From Candidatus Saccharimonadota bacterium (lineage in GTDB: Bacteria > Patescibacteriota > Saccharimonadia > Saccharimonadales > Saccharimonadaceae): a stretch of DNA of 8,483 nt. The notes beneath the pieces are model-generated. The model was given only the letters and a program-made list of their open reading frames with translations. It did no database searches and was not told the origin of the DNA. The stretch lies in contig JAUNAO010000026.1 in NCBI GenBank assembly GCA_030527565.1, forward strand, positions 1-8,483, in the 5' to 3' direction. Positions 1 to 6,186 of the stretch are shown one piece after another. Position numbers and translations under genes: made by a program. Numbering within the stretch: the stretch's first letter is position 1; each line of letters begins with the position of its first letter.

Positions 1-98
1 ATCGCCGCATTCATCCCAAAACTAATCACTGGATAATACGAAAAATATAACGCCAGCGGCAGAACATACAACATTCCCCGAATTATTTTATTTCTCAT
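1..98 (-). CDS. N-terminus of an integral membrane protein, cut by the window edge
   Basis: Thirty-two codons are visible from an ATG at 98-96 and the frame is still open at position 1. The translation begins MRNKIIRGMLYVLPLALYF and continues with SYYPVISFGMNAA: a short basic start followed by a hydrophobic helix, as in a polytopic membrane protein with its N-terminus inside. The start is supported by a GGAG motif seven bases upstream and by an 11-nt overlap with the end of the glycosyltransferase gene, so the two are probably translated together. In exopolysaccharide operons this slot is often an O-antigen ligase/polymerase-like protein or a flippase, and the hydrophobic start fits. The visible part is too short to decide, so the function is inferred from context only. 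Confidence 0.6.
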   Translation of the reverse strand, partial: MRNKIIRGMLYVLPLALYFSYYPVISFGMNAA

Positions 99-1254
99 TT
101 TTCTGCTCCAACGCCCCTCGCACAACCTCAAACAACTCCGCATCAAACCTCTCTCGCGAAAATCCCTGCGCACTTTCCGACACTTTCTTCCGCGATAACT
201 TCATCTCCTCAAATCCCAAAATCGCTTCCGCCAACGATTTAACCGTCTGTTTCCGAAACAACACCCCATTTTTTCCATCCTTCACATAATCTTTCGCCCC
301 GCCCTCGCCAAACGCAATCACTGGACATCCCGCCGCAAGCGCTTCAACCGGCGCAATCCCAAACGGCTCCAAACTAGGGAACAAATAACCCTTCGCCCGC
401 GCCAAATAATCCGCAAGCTCCTGTTTTTTAAGAAGCGGTACAAGCTTAATCATCTCCGCCGCCCTAGGATCCCGATAATCCTCAACCAACTTCACCAAAT
501 TCTTATGCTCCGGTCCCTCACCAATCACCACCAACTCTCGCTTCAACTTCAAACACACCGCAACCGCAAGATCCAACCTCTTCCAAGTCACTTGCCTCGA
601 ACTTACCACATAAAAGTTTTCCACAGGTTTTCCACAAGGCAAAAAATCCTCCACTTCAACCACCGGATGCACAATCTCCGCTTCCCTCTTGTAGTATTTA
701 GCAATCAAATCCTTCGCATAATCCGAAATCGTCACAAATTGATCGACTCGCTGCGCTGCCTTAAAATCCGCCGATCTTAAAGGTCTCACTAAAGTTTTAA
801 AACAAAACCGCACGATCGGACTCAAAATCCCAAACCCAGGATTCTGAACATAATCATCATACATCTGCCAATAATACTGTGTCGGTACATGACAATACGA
901 AACATGCACCCCGCCCGGCGCCAGCCGATGCACCGCCTTCGCTTCCGCCCCCGTCACCGAAATCACCAAATCATATCCCGATAAATCTAAACGCGAAAAC
1001 CAAATCTGCCTAAGAGGCCCTAAAAACCGACGCAAACAAGTTGGAAAAATCTGCAGCCACCCCGTCCTAACCTCCGCATCCGAAAACCAATCAATTCCCT
1101 TCGGATCATATTTCGAAGTATAAATCGGCGCCTTCGGAAATAATTTATGAATCTCGAGCAAAACCTTCTCCGCCCCGCCCACATTCGTCAACCAATCACA
1201 AACAATCGCAACCCGTTTCCCCTTCAAAAACTCCGGTGACAAATCCTTTTTCAC
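88..1254 (-). CDS. GT4-type glycosyltransferase
   Basis: A 388-residue GT-B glycosyltransferase, probably cytoplasmic, that adds a sugar from a nucleotide-sugar donor to a lipid-linked glycan. The N-terminal Rossmann half opens with RVAIVCDWLTNVGGAEKV (residues 14-31), carrying the glycine loop of this family. The C-terminal half has SSRQVTWKR (218-226), the basic patch expected near the donor phosphates, and EPFGIAPVE (296-304), the family's E-x7-E motif, followed by AAGCPVIAFGEGG. I chose the GTG at 1254-1252 because it overlaps the TGA of the preceding gene as GTGA and lies about ten codons before the conserved core. An ATG at 1326 would add 24 residues and overlap the preceding gene by 76 bases. 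The length is normal for the family. The donor and acceptor sugars cannot be read from the sequence; WbaZ-like mannosyltransferases are one comparison. Confidence 0.9.
   Translation of the reverse strand: MKKDLSPEFLKGKRVAIVCDWLTNVGGAEKVLLEIHKLFPKAPIYTSKYDPKGIDWFSDAEVRTGWLQIFPTCLRRFLGPLRQIWFSRLDLSGYDLVISVTGAEAKAVHRLAPGGVHVSYCHVPTQYYWQMYDDYVQNPGFGILSPIVRFCFKTLVRPLRSADFKAAQRVDQFVTISDYAKDLIAKYYKREAEIVHPVVEVEDFLPCGKPVENFYVVSSRQVTWKRLDLAVAVCLKLKRELVVIGEGPEHKNLVKLVEDYRDPRAAEMIKLVPLLKKQELADYLARAKGYLFPSLEPFGIAPVEALAAGCPVIAFGEGGAKDYVKDGKNGVLFRKQTVKSLAEAILGFEEMKLSRKKVSESAQGFSRERFDAELFEVVRGALEQKNEK
106..109 (-). promoter_or_regulatory. Shine-Dalgarno site for the truncated membrane-protein gene
   Basis: GGAG is read on the minus strand at 109-106, seven bases before the ATG at 98-96. 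It lies inside the last codons of the glycosyltransferase gene. It contrasts with the first genes of the two transcription units in this window, which have no room for a ribosome binding site. Confidence 0.6.
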
Positions 1255-2675
1255 TTCGCCCCATCCCGCCTTAAAACCGCGCCAATCGTCCTGAGGAAAA
1301 TCGACAAATCTAACCCAACCGACCAATTCTTCACATAATAAATATCCAGCGCCCGCCGCTCCTCAAACGAAATATCTCGCCGCCCTGAAACCTGTGCCAA
1401 ACCCGTCAACCCCGACTTCACCGTCAAAATCAGCGACCGATCCCCATACGTCCTCAGCTCCCCCGGAAGTAACGCCCGCGGCCCAATCAACGAAATATCC
1501 CCCTTCAAAATATTAAACAGCTGCGGCAATTCATCAAGTGAAGTTTTCCGAATCAACCGTCCAAACCGCGTAATTCTCGGATCGTCCTGAATCATATCCC
1601 CATTCTCACGATATGGCTTAATCAAATCTTCCCGTCCCATTTTCGAAAACGCCTCTTCCGCCGTCAACCCGCTGTACTCTGGCCGCATCGACCGAAACTT
1701 ATAACACTTAAACTTTCGGTTATACTGCGTCAACCTCTCATCCGTATAAATCGGTGAGTGCTTTAAATCCCCCAACTTTAAAATCACCCAAATCAAAGCC
1801 ATCGGCACTGCCCCTAAAATGATCCCAATTAACGCAACGAAAACATCAAACACTCGTTTCAAAACCGCAAACCCTCCCGACAGCGGCGTCAACTTCACCA
1901 ACATTGCCGGTGTATTCCCAACCAACTCCAGCTCCCCAAGATGCGACGACAATGCTGATTCGCTTGGCACAAAATAATATAGCATATGCCTCTCAACCGC
2001 CTGACGAAAAACATACTCCGTCGATTTCTCGTCCGTCTGGAAAATCACATCCGCCCGCGCTTTCTTCAAAGCCTCTTTTAAAGACGAATATTGTTTTTTT
2101 CTTAAATCCGTCGGAATGAATTTCTTCCCCGCTACAATCCCCGCTACTCGATAACCACTTTCCGGCGACGACGCAATATAATTTGCAAGATACTCCGTAT
2201 TTTTATTGTTCCCAACCACAATTGCTCTCCTAACTCCATAATCCTTCCGGAATACCCACCGCATAATACACCTAACAAGACACCGCTCTAAAACGAGAAA
2301 CACAAACGCAATCACTGCCGACATCAACGCCATCACCCGCACTGGGAAAAAGTTTTCACCAATAAAGAAATCGTATACAATTAAAGCCGAAACGCTAAAA
2401 ATCGCCGCGAGTAATAACCGAGAAATTTCCGCGAGTCGTGACTTTGCGAGAAAGATTGTCTTTCGGTAAAGCCCCAGCGCCGCAAAAATCACCACCATAA
2501 TCGGCACCAACAAAACAACGGTCTTTGTAAATTCTAAAATCTGCGACTCAAAAACAAACGGCCTCGGATCAACATAAACTCGAATAAAATACGCCGCCGC
2601 AAACGACAAAATCAGCACGACTGCATCCCCTAAAATCAACGCTAGTCGTAATATGAAATCGGACTTTTTCCGCAT
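1251..2675 (-). CDS. Polyprenyl-phosphate sugar-1-phosphate transferase (WbaP/WcaJ type)
   Basis: This 474-residue membrane enzyme should transfer a sugar phosphate from a UDP-sugar to undecaprenyl phosphate, the initiating step of capsule or exopolysaccharide synthesis. Four N-terminal hydrophobic helices lie near residues 9-31, 52-70, 88-105 and 113-131. A Rossmann-like middle domain starts at RRAIVVGNNKN (149-159). The C-terminal bacterial sugar transferase domain begins KRVFDVFVALIGIILG (273-288), the membrane-embedded hairpin, and continues through KCYKFRSM (323-330), TSLDELPQLFNILKGDIS (378-395) with the catalytic Asp-Glu pair at 381-382, IGPR (397-400) and SGLTGLAQVSGR. Length and order match full-length WbaP/WcaJ relatives. 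The ATG at 2675 is preferred over a GTG at 2693 because the -10 box lies between them. The last four bases are shared with the glycosyltransferase start. Sugar specificity is unknown. Confidence 0.95.
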   Translation of the reverse strand: MRKKSDFILRLALILGDAVVLILSFAAAYFIRVYVDPRPFVFESQILEFTKTVVLLVPIMVVIFAALGLYRKTIFLAKSRLAEISRLLLAAIFSVSALIVYDFFIGENFFPVRVMALMSAVIAFVFLVLERCLVRCIMRWVFRKDYGVRRAIVVGNNKNTEYLANYIASSPESGYRVAGIVAGKKFIPTDLRKKQYSSLKEALKKARADVIFQTDEKSTEYVFRQAVERHMLYYFVPSESALSSHLGELELVGNTPAMLVKLTPLSGGFAVLKRVFDVFVALIGIILGAVPMALIWVILKLGDLKHSPIYTDERLTQYNRKFKCYKFRSMRPEYSGLTAEEAFSKMGREDLIKPYRENGDMIQDDPRITRFGRLIRKTSLDELPQLFNILKGDISLIGPRALLPGELRTYGDRSLILTVKSGLTGLAQVSGRRDISFEERRALDIYYVKNWSVGLDLSIFLRTIGAVLRRDGAK

Positions 2676-2681
2676 ATCTTT

Positions 2682-2710
2682 ATTATACCACACTAGCCCA
2701 CCCTTTTAAA
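2682..2710 (-). promoter_or_regulatory. Promoter of the polysaccharide operon, predicted leaderless
   Basis: On the minus strand the sequence has TTTAAA (2710-2705; 4 of 6 match to TTGACA), a 17-base spacer, and a perfect TATAAT (2687-2682) preceded by TGG, an extended -10. Six bases separate TATAAT from the ATG at 2675, so transcription would begin on or next to the A of the start codon. No ribosome binding site fits in that space. Confidence 0.75.
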
Positions 2711-2720
2711 TTTTACCCTC

Positions 2721-2749
2721 TTCACAAAATTAACTTTTTGTGCTATAAT
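2721..2749 (+). promoter_or_regulatory. Promoter of tRNA-Lys
   Basis: TTCACA (2721-2726; 5 of 6 match to TTGACA), a 17-base spacer and a perfect TATAAT (2744-2749) preceded by TGC, an extended -10. The predicted transcription start is near 2755-2757, about 60 bases before the tRNA. Its -35 box is only ten bases from the -35 box of the oppositely directed operon promoter. Confidence 0.8.
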
Positions 2750-2758
2750 ACAGAGTAG

Positions 2759-2782
2759 AACGTTAAAGTTCGCTTTAACGTT
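2759..2782 (+). other. Perfect hairpin at the 5' end of the tRNA leader
   Basis: AACGTTAAAG (2759-2768) and CTTTAACGTT (2773-2782) are perfect inverted repeats around a TTCG loop, giving a 10-bp stem that would begin within a few bases of the predicted transcript start. No clean T-run follows on either strand, so it is not a typical intrinsic terminator. It could protect the 5' end, guide processing, or be a protein-binding inverted repeat in DNA between the two promoters and the tRNA. The structure is seen directly; the role is unknown. Confidence 0.7.
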
Positions 2783-2785
2783 TAG

Positions 2786-2802
2786 TTTTCCAATGTGGAA
2801 AA
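2786..2802 (+). other. Second hairpin in the tRNA leader
   Basis: TTTTCCA (2786-2792) and TGGAAAA (2796-2802) are perfect inverted repeats around a three-base ATG loop. The 7-bp stem follows the first hairpin by three bases and precedes the tRNA by twelve. It is A/T-rich and modest in strength, and may be involved in 5' leader processing or may have no function. Confidence 0.5.
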
Positions 2803-2814
2803 ATCAAAAATTTC

Positions 2815-2891
2815 GGGTCGGTAGCTCAGCTGGTTAGAGCATCTGCCTCTTAAGCAGAGTGTCGTGGGTTCAAGTCCCACCCGACTCACCA
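2815..2891 (+). tRNA. trnK: tRNA-Lys (anticodon CUU)
   Basis: The 77-base sequence folds as a complete cloverleaf. The acceptor stem is GGGTCGG/CCGACTC with one G-U pair, the D stem GCTC/GAGC, the anticodon stem TCTGC/GCAGA, and the T stem GTGGG/CCCAC with loop TTCAAGT. The seven-base anticodon loop CTCTTAA gives anticodon CTT, which reads the lysine codon AAG. The variable region GTGTC is short (class I). The discriminator base is A, and the CCA end (2889-2891) is encoded. It stands alone with its own promoter and terminator, converging on the giant membrane-protein gene downstream. Confidence 0.97.
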
Positions 2892-2902
2892 ATCAAGTTC
2901 CT

Positions 2903-2930
2903 AGATCTCCATTCCGGAGATTTTTTGTTT
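2903..2930 (+). terminator. Intrinsic terminator after tRNA-Lys
   Basis: ATCTCC (2905-2910) pairs with GGAGAT (2916-2921) around ATTCC, and a run of six T (2921-2926) followed by GTTT completes the signal. The stem can be lengthened by a G-U and an A-U pair. It starts 12 bases after the CCA end. Read on the minus strand the hairpin lacks a T-run, so it should stop the tRNA transcript but not the converging one. Confidence 0.85.
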
Positions 2931-5900
2931 CTATGCTACAAAATTCCGATTTCGCAGGTCCGAATAAACGATCGCATAAATCGGCGCCCCGAGCATCTGT
3001 TCAAATTCATTATTTTTCTCAAAGAAAATCCGCTCACCCCCCTCGTTATTTTCCACAAACGCATACCGCGTCGAAGCATCATAATTCGCAATGTAATTCC
3101 CATACTCAATCACCTCAAGCAACGCAACAACATCTTCTTTCTCAAGCCCAGAATATCGCGCCAAAATCCCCTCATAAGACTGATCAAGCGGGTTCTCTTC
3201 GTAATAATCATCGAGATACGCCGTCACCGCCGACTCTTCAATCAAACCAATCGTCTCCGCAAGCGACTGATCTTCGATAAACCTTTGGTACATTTTTGCT
3301 TCTTCCCAATCCGGCGCCGAAACATTATCTACTGTATTGCCCGCTACACAAGATTCGCCCGAAATATACCCAGCATGCGCAATCTGTTTCGAATTCGAAA
3401 CAATGTCAATCGTATCACCGATAATCGGAATTGCTCCAATCGCCCCGTTCGTTGCGTTGTTGAATGTCGCGCTACTGCTATTTACTTCCATAAAATTTCC
3501 TGCCGCATTCGCAATATTCTGATCCGCAATCCCAAACGCCGAAGTTCGATTATTGCACATTACAATATACTCAGCCAATTTAGAGTCCGCCTTAATTTGA
3601 ACATTTCCATCCTCCGTTTTCTCACTTAGGAAGTTTCCGGCATCATATAAATCGTCCACAACGTCACCCGGTGCTTCATTCATCGTCGACATATCAGTAA
3701 TTGTATACGGATTGCAATACGCGTCCCCAACCGCTCCAATCGAAGCCAAATACGGACATACTTTCTCATATTCCGCTTGCGTCATTAAACTATCTTTGAT
3801 ATTAACTGCTGAACTCGTTGGCGTCAACGCCGTCAAGGCCGAAGAAACAACCGACGCAGATGACATCAACGTCGACATAATCGTATTGGACGACGAAAAC
3901 GCTTGGAGTTGTGTCACTAAAGTTCCAAGGAATGTATATTGCGATGTTGCATCGAACGGATCCTTCGTCGCTCTTTCATATTTAGCATTCTCTGCAATCA
4001 CTTCTTGCTGCGCCGCAGCAAAAGCCATATATTCTTGTTCATTTGCAAGCGAACCGCCATTCGAACGATGTGTATTTCCCATATACATATTCGCGCCCGA
4101 AGTCAAAGCATTCCCCAAATCTTCCCCGCCAATATCAGTAATCAAATCACGCATCAAAATTTGTGCAACTACCGGCGTAATCGCCGAAATAATCCCACCG
4201 ATCAAAACTCCAGCCGCCACACTAACACCTATCGTAGTAACGATATTGGCAACCAGCGGGCCACATCCCGCCGATGATGCACCAAACGTAAATGCCGCGC
4301 CAAGAAGTCCCGCCACACACGCCGCAATTTCGAGAGCATCGCCAACCGCGCCAGCAACCGCTGCTGACATTTTTGCAATCGCACAACCGCTAAAGGCAGT
4401 CATACTCGTACCAATTCCCCCTAAAATAGTGTTGATACTACTCGTAAAATTAAAACTTTTTACACTTGGATCATTCACGTCAACCGCCCCGCCGCCATAG
4501 AGTGACGCAATACCCGAAGACGTCATCGCCGAACCAGTTTCTTTCTTTTCTACATTCTTAAATGCTTTCTTTATATCTTCCTGTGAAGAATTGTCATTAA
4601 TATTGGCTTTATTTTCCGGATCGACTTCCAACGTCGCATAGGTGACAGTCTTTGACTCATTCAACGTTCCGGCAAGCTCATTAATCGGCGAATCATCACC
4701 ATCCCCCGCCTTAACTTTATCAATCGCTTCAAAATATGCTGTCACCAAATTTATAACCTGCAAGGCTTCACTCGCCGAAACCAATAAACTAATCCCCCCT
4801 ACAACATTTGCGACCATACACGTATAGTTTGCTGCCGCACTTGCAACACCAGTTACTTTTCCATATTTTCCGCTAATTGCGTTCATCTTAGATTCAACTT
4901 CAGCCAAACTCCCAGCCTTCGAAATACCATTTCCACCATCGGTTTTTACAGCATTCCCATCCGCATCGACCTCAGTTTTGTATTCTATATTTCCTTCGCT
5001 GTCAGTTTTTGGCGTGCTCGTTTCATTTCCTTCTGCATCGACTTCCATCTCCGGATCTCCCTCGCCTCTATTCTTCGTTTCAAAACTACCTTCCGCATCG
5101 CTCTCAGCCCGCGCCGCAATCATATCAGTCGCAACTTTTTTTGTATTTCCGTCGTTAATCTTTGCGACTTCCTCTTGGAAATTCTTAAACAAATTACGTG
5201 TCAATTTATTTTTTGCCAAAAAATTAATCGTCGCGGTACCAAACCAGTTCGCAATCGCACCTTTCCACGTTCTAGAACCTTTGTTATAACCATTGAAAAA
5301 ATCCGCATTGTCAGCATATAACTTATCGAAAGAAATCGCCGTATCACTATATTTCATATTCAGTGCACTATCGCCGCTCAATTTCCCCAAATCCATTTCA
5401 GTCAACTTCTTAGCCGAAGCCTCATCCGCTGCCACAATCTGCAGTTTCCCAGTGCCATCATCAAATTTCATAACTCTCGCACCTGTACCTTCAAAGTCAT
5501 CATCGATATAGATACCCTGCGCTTCCAATTTTGTTCTTTGCTTTTTTGTGATAACGAAATTCTTCTTTCCAAAAACAGTAGTATGAACCGGATCCTTTAC
5601 GTTACCGGAATTCATTTGATATCTTAACCACTTATTTGATCTTACGCTCGCAGATGTTTGCATCGAGTTAAAAGTTTCCCTGAACTGCTCAACAAGGCTA
5701 AAGGGCTGCATCGCTTGCGAACCGCCAACAATTGCACCAACTCCAAAAATCAAAGTAATCACCATTCCCATCGGCCCTTTTTTCTTGAGGCTCGCTGCAA
5801 ATTTATTCAGTTGATTAACTTTTTCCTCTTTTCCGTCTCCTGTATATTCCCAGTTCGGCGTCGCCTCATTCTCCCTCGCCCCATCCAGAGAATCATCTAC

Positions 5901-6119
5901 CTGGCCAGGTTTCGTCTCCGCCACTCGCTCCGCGGACGCTAAATTCGCCACCGCATTCTCAGATTTTGCTAGCTTCGCCCCAACCTTGTCGGATTTGGCA
6001 TCATCCTTCGCGCCACCCCCTAAACCATCTCCGCCTTTTTTCTTCCGCACAAAATCCAACCCCATCCTGCGACCCTGGTTTCTACCCCCTAAAGCTGCAC
6101 TTCCTGCACCGCTAGCCAT
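2931..6119 (-). CDS. Giant membrane protein of unknown family, complete paralog of a tandem pair
   Basis: I do not recognise this 1062-residue family. Residues 1-115 form a hydrophilic tail rich in Gly, Ala, Lys and Asp with no signal peptide. A strong helix follows KKKG at 117-137, suggesting the N-terminus is inside. More hydrophobic Gly/Ala-rich segments lie near 432-452 and 584-655 (including AACVAGLLGAA and GCGPLV), with a weaker one near 745-770. Residues 340-400 are an acidic linker with three DxxGN repeats. Eight cysteines (434, 579, 601, 619, 788, 802, 855, 924) all recur in the neighbouring paralog. The last 150 residues are highly conserved and end in an aromatic LRNRNF motif. The ATG at 6119 is chosen because it lies 8 bases after a perfect -10 box. 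A structural, secretion or pilus-associated (VirB6-like) membrane role is a guess from size and hydrophobicity, not from a motif. Confidence 0.9.
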   Translation of the reverse strand: MASGAGSAALGGRNQGRRMGLDFVRKKKGGDGLGGGAKDDAKSDKVGAKLAKSENAVANLASAERVAETKPGQVDDSLDGARENEATPNWEYTGDGKEEKVNQLNKFAASLKKKGPMGMVITLIFGVGAIVGGSQAMQPFSLVEQFRETFNSMQTSASVRSNKWLRYQMNSGNVKDPVHTTVFGKKNFVITKKQRTKLEAQGIYIDDDFEGTGARVMKFDDGTGKLQIVAADEASAKKLTEMDLGKLSGDSALNMKYSDTAISFDKLYADNADFFNGYNKGSRTWKGAIANWFGTATINFLAKNKLTRNLFKNFQEEVAKINDGNTKKVATDMIAARAESDAEGSFETKNRGEGDPEMEVDAEGNETSTPKTDSEGNIEYKTEVDADGNAVKTDGGNGISKAGSLAEVESKMNAISGKYGKVTGVASAAANYTCMVANVVGGISLLVSASEALQVINLVTAYFEAIDKVKAGDGDDSPINELAGTLNESKTVTYATLEVDPENKANINDNSSQEDIKKAFKNVEKKETGSAMTSSGIASLYGGGAVDVNDPSVKSFNFTSSINTILGGIGTSMTAFSGCAIAKMSAAVAGAVGDALEIAACVAGLLGAAFTFGASSAGCGPLVANIVTTIGVSVAAGVLIGGIISAITPVVAQILMRDLITDIGGEDLGNALTSGANMYMGNTHRSNGGSLANEQEYMAFAAAQQEVIAENAKYERATKDPFDATSQYTFLGTLVTQLQAFSSSNTIMSTLMSSASVVSSALTALTPTSSAVNIKDSLMTQAEYEKVCPYLASIGAVGDAYCNPYTITDMSTMNEAPGDVVDDLYDAGNFLSEKTEDGNVQIKADSKLAEYIVMCNNRTSAFGIADQNIANAAGNFMEVNSSSATFNNATNGAIGAIPIIGDTIDIVSNSKQIAHAGYISGESCVAGNTVDNVSAPDWEEAKMYQRFIEDQSLAETIGLIEESAVTAYLDDYYEENPLDQSYEGILARYSGLEKEDVVALLEVIEYGNYIANYDASTRYAFVENNEGGERIFFEKNNEFEQMLGAPIYAIVYSDLRNRNFVA
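3051..3371 (-). repeat. Conserved C-terminal block, copy in the 1062-residue paralog
   Basis: Residues 917-1023 match residues 604-710 of the other paralog without gaps, with 97 of 107 identical. Within it, bases 3256-3310 are identical over 55 nt to bases 6512-6566, including third codon positions, although synonymous changes are scattered on both sides. Confidence 0.85.
4932..5039 (-). repeat. Three-copy 12-residue repeat in the acidic linker
   Basis: DAEGN (residues 361-365), DSEGN (373-377) and DADGN (385-389) of the 1062-residue protein recur with an exact 12-residue (36-base) period, and the residues between them are rich in Thr, Lys and Glu. The third copy is degenerate after the core. 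The neighbouring paralog has no such repeat at the same place, only an acidic linker 21 residues shorter. It is probably a flexible, rapidly changing spacer. Confidence 0.65.
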
Positions 6120-6127
6120 ATGTGCCC

Positions 6128-6136
6128 ATTATAACA
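6128..6136 (-). promoter_or_regulatory. Extended -10 promoter of the complete giant gene
   Basis: On the minus strand TGT (6136-6134) precedes a perfect TATAAT (6133-6128), eight bases before the ATG at 6119. Transcription would start about two bases before the ATG, so the mRNA is leaderless or nearly so. No good -35 box lies at 16-18 bases; the extended TGn element may compensate. It shows that the second paralog can be transcribed independently of the first. Confidence 0.65.
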
Positions 6137-6186
6137 CGCTTATGTCAAAAAACAAACCTAAATCGCCCTTTGTCGACTAAGTTCTA

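Noticed and set aside
2868..2891. tRNA-Lys 3' end as an integration (att) site for a mobile element
   Set aside because: No second copy of the tRNA 3' end, integrase or other mobile-element gene is visible in the window.
2859..3629. Plus-strand open frame of 256 codons starting inside tRNA-Lys
   Set aside because: It starts in the T arm of the tRNA, crosses the terminator, and runs antisense to the well-conserved C-terminal block; the translation is very rich in Arg, Ile and Asn, as expected of an antisense reading.
3712..4500. Long plus-strand open frame of 262 codons inside the giant gene, with a similar 263-codon one at 6971-7762
   Set aside because: The two antisense frames resemble each other and lie in the same frame relative to the sense codons, which is expected when the sense proteins are conserved. 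They have no ribosome binding site or promoter, and their composition is unlike a real protein.
6143..6148. TTGACA on the minus strand before the complete giant gene
   Set aside because: It is a perfect -35 sequence but lies only 9 bases from the TATAAT, too close for a normal promoter.
5986..6180. Plus-strand open frame of 64 codons across the start of the complete giant gene
   Set aside because: It is antisense to the Gly/Lys-rich N-terminal tail and to the promoter; the proline/phenylalanine-rich translation is a by-product.
6134..6186. Possible terminator after the upstream giant paralog, from a T6 run at 6152-6147 on the minus strand
   Set aside because: The only stem available is ACAAA/TTTGT around a 12-base loop, which is too weak to call. 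Readthrough into the next paralog is possible.
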